Assembly (NCBI GenBank): GCA_030686995.1
Contig: CM060708.1
Location: forward strand, 107,222,463-107,286,462
From: Artemisia argyi
Lineage: Eukaryota; Streptophyta; Magnoliopsida; Asterales; Asteraceae
Direction of reading: 5' to 3'
Length of the DNA: 64,000 nucleotides
The translations under genes and the position numbers were made by a program. The notes under the pieces were generated by a model. The model worked only from the letters and a program-made list of their open reading frames with translations, ran no database searches and was not told where the DNA came from. Positions 10,557 to 19,968 of the stretch are shown piece by piece. How positions within the stretch are numbered: position 1 is the stretch's first letter; each line of letters starts with the position of its first letter.

Positions 10557-11885
10557 ATGGTAGAACATCAAATCCAAACACCCATTTCAACATCTCTTCC
10601 ACCCTATAAATTTGAAAGTTTTGCAACAATTCAAATCACAACATCACCATCAAAATTTCCTCTCTCAAAATCTCAAAACCACACCTTTGAAATGACTAAA
10701 TCCAACACCTCATCCGAGTCATCAAAATCCTTGGCAAAAACCACTAGGATTAGTGTTAAACCTTGTTGCTTCAACAAAACCGTCAAGTCAAGCTCATCAT
10801 CTTCAAGTGATGCTTCACTTAACACTTCTTCACCTATCCAAGATTTCCTTAACCTTACTACCTCAACACCATCCTCAATACCTTGCAATACCAACGTGAT
10901 CACTATTCAAGATTTGCTTAATCTTGCTACTCCAACACCCTCTCCACCACATTGCAACACCAACATAGCCACTATTCCACCACCAACTAGACCTTCATGC
11001 AATTCAACATCACCGTCTCAACAAGCTTAACCATCAAAAACTCCATCACCCCAATCACCAACACTTACACCAATGGAACTTTTCCATACACCACCAACAT
11101 CACCACTACCCTATTTGGAAACATTAGAAGACCTATCACCTAAATCATCAAGCCCACAATCCTTGTCACTCTTTGACACCATTGCTCAAATGGAAACCCA
11201 ACAACAACCTAGTGAGCAATTAGATGATGAACCCCATCAACCATCATTGGTAGAACGGTTGGCTTACCGTTATGCTAGACCATCAATTTTTCCAAATGAT
11301 CAAGGTCATACACACTCACAATCATTTGTGTTTCACCCAATTTACAAAGACCTTCATGGTAATCCTTCCGGAGAACCAAGCTTCCGTCATTTTGTTCAAA
11401 ACCAACAACCACAACAACAAAAACCACAACAACAACAACCATCACCACAAGAACCTTCCCAACAATTTGAATCTCTACTTTCTTCTTATAAGAAAATAGA
11501 AGCATCCATATGGGAAAAACCTCCAAACCTTAATGATGAGATTGACACTCATTTAAACCACCTTCATGCCTTCAAACGTATGGTTGACTCTCAAATCAAC
11601 CATATTATGGTTTTACAAACAACACTACACTCATCTAGTGAAGGAACCAAAAACACCTCTCAACCATCCGCATTCGCTCCTTCAAGTTCAAACCATCCAC
11701 CACCAACAAATCAAACCTCTCTTCCACCAAACTTTCCCCGCCATGATTGCGGACATTGCGAAAGAACCACTCACATTAGTGAAGGGTGTCGAACGGAAAT
11801 TCGCGAGCTATCCGAAGAAATGAGGTTTATCCTAAACCACATTTTGGACCATCTACAATCCTTGTCTCACCCACCTCAACTTTAG
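10557..11885 (+). pseudogene. Third ORF of element A: Ser/Pro/Gln-rich protein with one in-frame stop
   Basis: The frame is the same throughout, from ATG 10557 (or ATG 10692) to 11885, interrupted by a single TAA at 11028-11030. The first part is Ser/Thr-rich and contains an internal duplication of about 25 residues (I-Q-D-F-L-N-L-T-T / I-Q-D-L-L-N-L-A-T). The second part has a poly-Gln stretch encoded by CAA repeats near 11405-11465. A short Cys/His segment (C-G-H-C-E-R-T-T-H-I-S-E-G-C, about 11746-11790) follows, then a helical, Leu-rich C-terminus. The Cys/His spacing C-x2-C-x4-H-x4-C fits a zinc knuckle, so the protein may supply the nucleic-acid binding missing from the first ORF. Function is otherwise unknown. 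Confidence 0.55.
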
Positions 11886-12757
11886 AGTCTCCAAAATGAA
11901 ACAAAACCGTTTCTTTTGGAAAATGTTTCACATTTAAACCAACAAACCAAAACCATGTCACCTTCTCAACCTTTAAAATAAAGCCCGCTACAACCTCCAA
12001 CACACATTTTCATCCTTAAACAACCTTAGCCTTGTTTTTGGAAAATGTTTCTCATTAAGGAAAATGATGATTTCCTTGTAGCATTTTATGTTCTTAGTTT
12101 ATTTTTAGTTTTTCTTTATTTTTAAGAAGTAGGATGATGTCGTCCTAATTTCTTGTCTGTGACTTTTTTAGAGTCAAAATTTTACATGAAATGAATTTCA
12201 TTCTACTACAAGGTTTGCATTGTTTGTTGACCATTTAGGTATAATGAGTAAACTATACCTCGCTATGGTAGCATACTTATATCTTGTGTTTTAGAAACTA
12301 ACCTTTCTTTTTGTAGGATCATTATCCATGTTTTCTTTCCTTGATACTCCATTTAGGGGAGTAATATTCAAGGGGGAGCATGAGTATTGCATTATTCCGC
12401 TTCGCAACTCTTAGTTGTGTTTTAGACATGAAATGCTTTCATGAATTGTCTTATGCGGCAACTAACATTTTTTGTTGTAGGTTCAAAATCCATGTCTCCT
12501 CTCTTGGCACTCCATTTAGAGGGAGTATCGTCCAAGGGGGAGCAAGTGCATACTTCCGCTTCGCTACTCTTCTTTTTGTTTCGACAAAAAGGGGGAGAAT
12601 TTATATATAAACTTGTTCTCATTTTTTCTAACTCTTGCATGTCACATCATCTTAGCAAAAACAAGTTTTAATACTAACTTCATAAAACTTAACACTAAAA
12701 CTAGTGGCTTACTTATAAATAAAGTTTATGTTTTGTCATCAACAAAAAGGGGGAGAT
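11886..12757 (+). other. 3' non-coding part of element A with four polypurine-tract-like copies
   Basis: AAGGGGGAG-type tracts occur at about 12370-12380, 12535-12545, 12588-12598 and 12745-12755; the last abuts LTR2 and is the functional position. Short flanking phrases are also shared (GACAAAAAGGGGGAGA at 12582 and CAACAAAAAGGGGGAGA at 12740; CTTCGCAACTC and CTTCGCTACTC), so the segment seems to be a decayed tandem duplication. No gene is present. Confidence 0.7.
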
Positions 12758-14008
12758 TGTTAATACAAATATCGCCTAAAAACGTTATTTATATTTTACG
12801 ATCTTTACTAAGTTTTCTTAATGACAAAGTATGAACTTTAGCTAATAGTAAATCATCACTTTAGTGTTTAAGTCTTGTTTAACTAAGGTTTACATTTCCT
12901 TTTAAACAAAACATTGTTTTTATTTCTTTAATTAGAAAGTGTCTTGTCACATCATACATTTATGGCAAGCTTGTGTATTTGACTTGCCATAACATCTTAC
13001 ACATCTTTGGAAGCTTTCCAAATTGAATTCAATGTGTTTGACTAGTTGTTGTTGATGTGACTTTGGTTGGTTTGAATGATTTATTGCAAAACCTACTGCA
13101 AGCCTGGCGGAACCCTGGGGGTACACGGGCGGAACCCATCTGAGGGTTCCGCCGTATCCGCCAGACCTGCTGTTTGTTTTGCTATAAATACCAAGCCACT
13201 TGTTTGTTTTGAATCATCACTTTAGGATATATATTTTCATATACTCTCTCAACTAACTCAGTAACATTTGACTTGTGTGATCCTCTTATGTAGCAAGGGA
13301 CTTTACAAGATCATTCAAGAAGTTACAAGCTTCAACTCTAAAGTTGCAAGACTTGTTAGCTTTGTTATGTATAAGCTTTGGTAGTTTATACTTCATTTGT
13401 TTCATGTGTGTAGAAGTGATCGGTTAGTATTTTAGGCCTCAAAATACATTGTGTGTCAGGAGTTGTTGTACCCTTGTAAAAGAACTAACGGGAGTGGTTG
13501 TACCCTTGGTAAAGAACTCGACATCTAGCTTAGTGTCGGTAAAATTGTAAGCGACGATGGGAGTGGTTGTACCCTTGTAAAAGAACTCGACATCTAGCTT
13601 AATGTCGGTAAAAGTGTAAGCGACATTGTAAAGGTTTCTCCACCGGGAAAGGAGCTTGTTGATTAGTGCTTATAACTGTCGAGTTGGTAACTCGGGGCGT
13701 GGATGTAGGGCAAGGAAAAAGAGTCCTTGTAGCCGAACCACGATAAACTATCGTGTTGTGGTTTGATCGTTTCTTTCTTTGTCTTTGCTTATTACATATT
13801 GTCTTTAGTTAGAATTTTTATTCACACGTAAAGCTTTTCAAAGAATTAAACATGTAAAGTTGTAGTTAGAATTGTTATTCACACATAAAGCTTTTCAAAT
13901 AATTAAACAAGTAAAGCTGTGTTTATATCTTTAAACAAACGTAAAGTTTTTAAAGGATAATCAAGTTAAAAAGCGGTAAAATATTCAACCCCCCTTTAGT
14001 TTTCCACA
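12758..14008 (+). repeat. 3' LTR of element A
   Basis: It matches 3620-4864 along its length, with a small insertion near the 3' end (around 13974). It carries the same words at 13106-13115, 13128-13137 and 13144-13153, a TATA box at 13183-13190 and the 69 bp tandem repeat from about 13494. It ends at CACA, followed by the ATAGG duplication. Confidence 0.93.
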
Positions 14009-14013
14009 ATAGG

Positions 14014-15216
14014 CTTCAGCAACAAGTACCTTGTTCTTGCCTTGAGCAGGTTTGGAAGGTGCAGCCTAGGGTATTGAGGGAGTTCTCTCAAGGAGAGCAA
14101 GTTTAGCTTTAGCTTTTCTATACTTTGCTTCAAAATTCTTTTGAATATTTGCATTTTGAAGATGTTGAGTGGACTGAAGCATTTTTTGTTGAAACTTGCT
14201 AGTTCCTGAAAAAGAACTACTACCAGATGGTTTGTATGAAGGTTCTGAGGTTGTTTTTGAAAAACAATCTTTAGCAAAGTGACCCTTTTTGCCACAGTTG
14301 AAACGTTCAGTGGATTCATTTGCCTTAACTTTTTGAAAATTTGACTTGTTCTTTTAATAAAACGTTTTGAGTTTGCTAAAAGAGCTATTTTTTGAAATTC
14401 AACTTGAAGATCATTGAGGTACTCTTCACTGGTTCTCATATCAACCTCATCATCAGAATCATCTTGAAAATCCTGCACAACACCATTAGAGTAGATGGCA
14501 GTGGATATAGGTGAAACAGTCAGGGCCTTTTTGGTTTCTTGAGCCTTTTCAGGGTATCGCCTTGCGATTAGGTTGTCTTTATAGACAAACTTCCCATAAA
14601 TTTGCGGAAGCTCAAGATTCTGAATGTGATTAGCATTCCTAAGACCCTGAGAGAAGTTTAACCATTTCTCAGGGAGACTGTTGACAAAGCCAACGTTAAT
14701 TTTATGCTTAGACAGTACTACACCATCATTTGAGAGCTCATTGAGCAAGGTTTTGTATCGGGTATAGGTCTGAGAGAGGCTTTCAGATTCTTTGGCCCTG
14801 AAAGTGTTATACTCAAGTTTCAGGTCCATGATCCTGTTTTCCTTGGTATCCGAGGGACCTTCAAAGCTATGAACCAAGTCAAGCCAGGTTTGTTTGGCTG
14901 TAGAACAGTTAATGACTGATTCCATTGTATCGTCAGGGAGACACGATATAATGATGCTTTTCAGGCGTTGGACCTGATTGACCACCCTCCTCTCATCAGA
15001 AGTCCATTGTGCTTCAGGTTTGGGCAAACCTTGAGCAGTCATTGGGACAAAGGGACCTTCATTGATACATGTGATGTAGTATGGTTCCATACCAGTCAAG
15101 TAGCAAAGCATACCCTTTTTCCACTTGCTAAATTTTCCAGCTTCTAGTCTAGGAGCTACAGCTGAATAGCTACCTCCTTTTTTATCAACTAGCTGGGGAA
15201 CATCGCTATCAGCCAT
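14014..15216 (-). pseudogene. gag: copia-1 gag (frameshifted; 3' end displaced by element A)
   Basis: The start is the ATG at 15216, about 70 bp after the primer-binding site. The first roughly 290 codons form an open copia-type gag (UBN2/DUF4219-like) with a W-x-KGM...L start and a Q-T-W-x-x-L segment. Near 14350 the frame shifts. In the shifted frame a nucleocapsid knuckle can be read at 14264-14305 (F-N-C-G-K-K-G-H-F-A-K-D-C), but its first cysteine position is arginine, so even the undamaged frame would have an incomplete C-C-H-C site. After the knuckle come Lys/Gln-rich residues. The coding sequence is broken at 14009-14013 by the ATAGG duplication of element A and resumes at 3614. Confidence 0.85.
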
Positions 15217-15289
15217 GGTGGGATCTTGATTTTAAAAACTTTGAGCACTCTTTTGTTTGAAAAGTTTTTGAAAAGTTTTACAAATCAGA

Positions 15290-15302
15290 GGCTCTGATAC
15301 CA
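15290..15302 (-). other. Primer-binding site of copia-1
   Basis: The minus strand reads TGGTATCAGAGCC, the usual complement of the 3' end of initiator methionine tRNA. It lies two bases downstream of the LTR end and fixes the element's orientation. Confidence 0.85.
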
Positions 15303-15304
15303 CT

Positions 15305-16244
15305 TGTTGTACCCTTTTACTTGGTTATGTTAACTACAAAGTTAATCTAACCAAGTTCCATAATGTAGCGAAGTATTGATTAATTATCAAAAGTAAATAA
15401 ACGTAAAAGATAAGACACAAAGTTTTCAACGTTTAATTCTTTATTAGAAATTAATCAAAAGAATTATACCCAAGTGTTTGCGGAACAACACTTGGGATTG
15501 AAATGACAAGTATGGTATACTCCTCACTAAACTCAAACTAAGTTTGAGTGACAACTAAGATCCTGCTGAGCTATCTCAGGGATTGTGTTGTTCTTTGGAG
15601 AGAGTAAAGATTTGGTTTGTGAATGTCTAAGCATTAAGTGCACAAATGTAATCTTTACCTCTCCCACTTATTCTCTATTTATACACAAGTAGATTCTAAC
15701 ACATACCTAATGGACAAAGACTACAAGATAAATTACATCATCCTACATTGGACAAAATACATAGGTATTTTGTCCCTGTTACAAATGACTATAAGCAATA
15801 AAGGGCAGAGATACTTTCTGGTCTTCAGTGTTGACACATGTCTTGGTATTATACTCATTCAGGGAAAGTTGACCTTTGCATGATAAGGACTTTCCCTTAT
15901 CCATTCAAACTTATCCCGCCTAATCCCGCCTTTACTTCAGTCTTCTTATCTTCAGTCTTTGTTCACTCAGTGATCTTAGTTGGTGAGGAGTCATGGGACT
16001 CAGTGAGTTATTGTCATCCCTCACTAAGTCCATCATCTTCTTCTTTGGCTCAGGTATCATTCACTGAGAACCGCCTCACTGGATGGTGAACCTTTCTTCA
16101 TAGATTCGCCCTGAGCATCTTGAGGATGACTTACTGAACAACTGTGCGTTCAGTGACTTGTTTGGTATTCTCGGTTATCAAACACTTAGGATATTTTATG
16201 TTCAAATTCAAGATTAAGGAGTTTGGGTTTTAACAGACCCAACA
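15305..16244 (-). repeat. 5' LTR of copia-1 (about 940 bp)
   Basis: On the minus strand it begins TGTTGGGTCTG and ends in ACAACA two bases before a tRNA-iMet-type primer-binding site. A TATA box lies at 15676-15683. Between the TATA box and the LTR start there is a cluster of TCAGTG/CACTGA words (15824, 15967, 15999, 16061, 16148) plus near matches. Only one LTR is in the window, so the start was placed by its TG and by the loss of resemblance beyond it. Confidence 0.85.
15676..15683 (-). promoter_or_regulatory. TATA box of copia-1 LTR
   Basis: On the minus strand the sequence is TATAAATA, well inside the LTR and followed by a long leader, as expected for the U3/R boundary of a copia LTR. 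Confidence 0.6.
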
Positions 16245-18455
16245 CATTCCCTTGGAGATGATGAGCTTGACTTGACGGTTCATAGATTTCAATTGTACAA
16301 TAGAGTAACGAAACTAAAATTGTCAAATGCACAAAATAAAGTTATCAATGATACTATAATATTGCCGATATGCCTACCAAGGCTATATGACTTGAAGGAA
16401 AGTGAGTTCGTAACTTCTTTTTCTAAATATTTTTTATACGGTTATATATTTATCTTTAACATTATACAGTATAAGTATGATGTAGATGCAATAATATGCA
16501 TCTGTGATATGGAGGAGAAGTTCGGGTCAGGATGTTTGGATCGATTGACGTACTCCGAACATCGAGGAACTTCGTACCTCCTGCTATGTCTTAAGCTTTG
16601 ATAAGAAAGTAACACACGTTAGTCTCGTCTTAGGTGTTTAGTCCTAGTCGCAGCTCCGATTTGAGAATAAGTAGGGGTGATATAAATGAAGTATGGAAAT
16701 ATAGAGTAAGTATGAAATATATAAGTGATGGTTCGTTTCGGAGTAATTCCTCCCGAGGATCTAATCCCCCTCAACTGTGAATAGAGATTGGGCTATTTAT
16801 AATACTTACTTATTCCGAGAATTAAGCATGAGCTCAATGGGCTTGTCCGTACAGCCCAATGGCTACAACGACATTTTCAGAATGACGTGGAGCTTGTCAG
16901 CTAGTGATGAACCTCGGTTCGTCTTTATGGTTTGTCAATTGGTAGCGTCCTTTGATATCGTCATTTTGTATATTCCTTTTGTATCGTCCTTTTGTATTGT
17001 TTTTTGTATCATCATTGGGTTTCACTTTGGTTCATTAGTAGATCTCACTTTCGTTCATCAATAAATCACACTTTGGTTCATTAGTGGATGTAACTTCTGT
17101 TGTCAATGGATCAGGTCCTCAAAAACCTGATACACCGATCATACAACAAAAAGCTATATAAGTGATTGTGCACAATCGACACGTTTATAGTTTAAATGCG
17201 CGCTTAACATAACTCAACTCATAGGCCAACTAACGAAACCATTACTTTTTTTCTTCCTAATTAAGATATATCTATAAATGGTTCATTGTTATGTCTAATA
17301 AGTCAAATAGATAAAGCTAAAGAAAACGAGTTAGGCAACTAAGTGTCACCCAATGCGAATTCAAGTGCTTGAAGTCTTTTGTATTTGCTTTACTTGAAAA
17401 ATAGTTTTTGGAGTTATATTTAAGTATGAAGTCCTTTGAGTATTTCTTAAAGACACATGGCTCTTGGTGACGAAATGAATCGACAGTTCTTGTCGAGTAT
17501 CTTGATTTGGTTCAAGTTAGCGAAAACAATTTCAGTTGGACTTTTCTAACAGTTTTGGACATTGAACTTGGTTCCCATTCAATGCCTCAACTTCAATTAT
17601 TTGTTACGGGCACGTGTACTCTCCCTTACAGAGTTTACGTAGCTTGAAATGTTTTATTATACATGTAGATGTTTAGATGTTCCTTAATCAATTGAACTGT
17701 ATGGTTTATGTCAGTTTCAAAAAAAATATATATATATATATGAATAAATAAAAAATAAAAATATACAGTATATATTAAAAAGTAGGATTTTTCTAACCAA
17801 TGTCTACTGGGTAGATGTGTAGTTAATAAAAACAAACTTTCTTAATTAACCAAAAAATGCATTAAATACACATTAAATGAATTTGCAAATTACTATATTT
17901 AAACAAGATTTTCAATTAAATGAATTAAAATATTCCTTTACAAAACTTGTTAATTGGCATAGCAAAACCCTAAAAAGTAAAGCAATACCCTAAAAAGTAA
18001 AGCAATAGACGTACTTGTTAGTTAAATAAAATCAACAAGGTTTTATTTGCCCACACATTACGACGGGGCTATATTCAAGATTATAAACATAAATCATAAA
18101 TGTAACCTATACCACATCTAAAAGACTTCAAATAAATTTAGCTATAGCTTGATGTAAAGTGATCTTAAATTTGAACATGATAATTTGATATATTGTATAA
18201 CAGAACAAGACGTAAGGTGGTTTGTTTGGTATTGCGCGGTTAGATTGGCAAATGGTGAACTGTTTAATTGCTTTATGTCCAAACAATTCAAAGTAGACTT
18301 CAGCATTCATATGAATGTGAAGGCTCATCCGTCGTCAACCAAACGGTTTTTGGTTAGATACAAGACAAGTGTGACCCATTTGTGATATATCATTATTGTT
18401 AGACTTTTATTAGGCCCATTGTGTTATTAGTAGGCCTAGCGTTTATTATGTTTTA

Positions 18456-18482
18456 CTAGCACGGTACCCGCGCAATGTGGCG
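18456..18482 (-). mobile_element. Possible Helitron 3' terminus (remnant)
   Basis: On the minus strand a GC-rich imperfect hairpin (core CGCCACATTGCGCGGG) is followed by about nine bases and then CTAG, with T as the next host base. This is the arrangement of Helitron 3' ends. The stem is decayed and no Helitron 5' end was found to the right. Confidence 0.35.
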
Positions 18483-18991
18483 ATAGGTACCTTTTGACTA
18501 AATTTTGTGAGAAGCAAATGTTTTTTATTATATGGTTTTTGTAACAATATATTTTGGGCCAAGAACCTCATTACATTGTGGGAAGCTGGTTTCTGAACCC
18601 TGCTACATACCTAAAGTTCCACTGCCGGTACAACACTTGCCACCAACAATTAGGACCAATGTCACACTGAATGCGGAACGCTCCGGTACGGAAACGAGAA
18701 ACAGGAACGCGGTTCGCTAAGTCCCTAAAATTCGGTAAGAAGCGGGGTAGGCTCATTTCAGTACGCTCCAGTTCGCTTTAGTTCGATGTACCATATAATA
18801 CTTATGCATATATAAGTTTTAACAGGTATACATATATTTTTATATACATATTTAAAATCTTTTATCAATTTTATTATTATATTCAATATTTTTAATTATA
18901 TATTTAATACAAATGTTGTAAAAATTATATTATAGAATTAGTAAAGTATATGAACTACATGTAAATAAGTAAGTTTGAGGTAAAAGTCCAA

Positions 18992-19053
18992 AATATGATG
19001 TAAACAAGGAAAAGGCCCTCGCCAATATGATGTAAACAAGGAAAAGGCCCTCG
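18992..19053. repeat. 32 bp tandem duplication
   Basis: The unit AATATGATGTAAACAAGG... is present twice, beginning at 18992 and 19024, with 30 identical bases. No coding context is visible. Confidence 0.9.
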
Positions 19054-19274
19054 ACGTGTTGCCGCGGGTCTTTTTTATACATCTTTGGCTAGTTCCTAGT
19101 ATTAAAGCTGAAAAACAAATGTAACACACATATGTTTTTGGTCATACATTTGACCTAATAACATGTAACAAAGATCGACCCAATATATGTGAATCACGAC
19201 CCAATACATTTAAATTTGATGCTACAATACAAACTGTTTACAAAATAGTTTATGAATTGACTTTCACCACATAC

Positions 19275-19434
19275 CAGTGACCCGCGGGTGAGATCTAACA
19301 CTGTAGTTTCTCCTGGTAGACGATATAAAAGGTGACCTCGAATGACTACTAGACGGACCGGTTATTGAATAATGATTGGGCACACGAACGTTTCGAACAG
19401 CACCTGCATGAAAGTCCATCACATTCTCAGCTGC
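19275..19434 (-). CDS. Host gene, second coding exon (unknown protein)
   Basis: On the minus strand the exon begins after a NAGNAG-type acceptor (…GAAG/CAG at about 19431-19435) and ends at the donor G/GTATGTGG at 19275/19274. The frame matches that of the upstream coding exon (19556-19616). It encodes about 53 residues, Ser/Arg-rich towards the end (S-S-S-H-S-R-S-P-F-I-S-S-T-R-R-N-Y). I do not recognise the family. The following exon was not identified in 16250-19270, which may mean the rest of the gene has been lost or lies left of copia-1. Confidence 0.4.
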
Positions 19435-19555
19435 TTCACTTGCAAATATTGTAAAAGACGAATAAGAGTGTGCAGACATCATAAATAACCAAAAGAAAAA
19501 AGAAAAAGAAAAACATGTTACTTAAAGAAAGAATATCAAGCAAAATACAACAAAC

Positions 19556-19660
19556 CTGTAAGAATCGGTTGTATTGGATCGACATCCATATGGCCACCAA
19601 CGGCTGGATAATCCATAAGTCAGAAGTATCAGCAGCTGAATAAGAAGCATTCAACAAGAC
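19556..19660 (-). CDS. Host gene, first coding exon (part left of the nest), with start codon
   Basis: The ATG is at 19616 on the minus strand. It is preceded in frame by TGA codons, so translation must start here. It encodes M-D-Y-P-A-V-G-G-H-M-D-V-D-P and ends at the donor ACAG/GTTTGTTG (19556/19555). Upstream of the ATG, 44 nt of leader remain before the G1 insertion, and the exon resumes at 59550-59575. Frame continuity with 19275-19434 and good splice sites support a real gene. The product is not recognised. Confidence 0.45.
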
Positions 19661-19968
19661 TATAACAACCCACAAAAACTTATCACTATCATTTCTACTA
19701 CAAATACATATGTCAGGTATTTCATAGGTGAATTTCTGCTTTTTATGTACATTCATTACCTGCACGACTCTCTAGATTTGCTCACGTATCTACACAAGCC
19801 AAATATCTCTCCCCACACATCCTATAAACCTCTGGTATGTCAAGCATAAAATCATAACAACTCCACAATAAGTAATCTACCAACCTAACACACTAAACAT
19901 ATCACAATACCCTAATGAATCCTAATCTAAGCCTAATTAAGCCCTAATCAGGCCAATGTGTTTACAAA
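19661..19968 (+). repeat. 5' LTR of G1, first part
   Basis: It aligns with 39101-39408, both starting TATAACAACCCACAAAAAC. It is interrupted by G2 after GTTTACAAA and resumes at 32523. Confidence 0.9.

Larger units (their letters stand above)
3620..14008 (+). mobile_element. Element A: young non-autonomous LTR retrotransposon without pol
   Basis: There are two LTRs of about 1245 and 1251 bp that differ by roughly 16 substitutions by eye (about 1.3%). The target duplication ATAGG is perfect (3615-3619 and 14009-14013), a tRNA-type primer-binding site follows LTR1, and a purine tract immediately precedes LTR2. At 10.4 kb it is large, yet it has no protease, integrase, reverse transcriptase or RNase H. 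Instead it carries a gag-like ORF, an unrelated plant-mobile-domain-like ORF with its own intron-bearing leader, and a Gln/Pro/Ser-rich ORF. Low LTR divergence implies recent movement, so enzymes must have come from another family. Confidence 0.93.
1..16244 (-). mobile_element. copia-1: decayed Ty1/copia LTR retrotransposon, 5' part, split by element A
   Basis: Read on the minus strand from 16244 leftwards the order is 5' LTR, primer-binding site, gag, knuckle-rich linker, protease, integrase and the beginning of reverse transcriptase, which is Ty1/copia order. The 3' part lies beyond the left edge, so the second LTR and the target duplication cannot be checked; the candidate duplication on the right is CATTC at 16245-16249. 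Positions 3615-14013 belong to a later insertion (element A) and its duplication. Every coding segment carries frameshifts or stops, so this copy cannot be autonomous. The gag and linker type suggest the SIRE/Maximus side of copia, which is an inference from general resemblance. Confidence 0.9.
16250..19274. other. Host flank with repeat debris, no confident gene
   Basis: A stretch at 16250-16400 reads as about 45 open codons on the plus strand ending at a GTGAGT, possibly an exon remnant cut by copia-1, but I recognise nothing in it. From 16950 to 17100 there are loose repeats of TTTTGTATCGTCC and TTTGGTTCATTAGT. A (TA)n run lies near 17727. At 17980-18003 an 18 bp phrase (CCCTAAAAAGTAAAGCAA) is duplicated. 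At 18389-18455 a segment resembles 62790-62880 in inverted orientation. The remainder is AT-rich with no feature. Confidence 0.4.

Noticed and set aside
18571..18756. A 61-codon minus-strand frame that might be a third exon of the host gene.
   Set aside because: No acceptor gives a frame compatible with the donor at 19274, and the 5' part lies in the GGAACGC-rich repeat.
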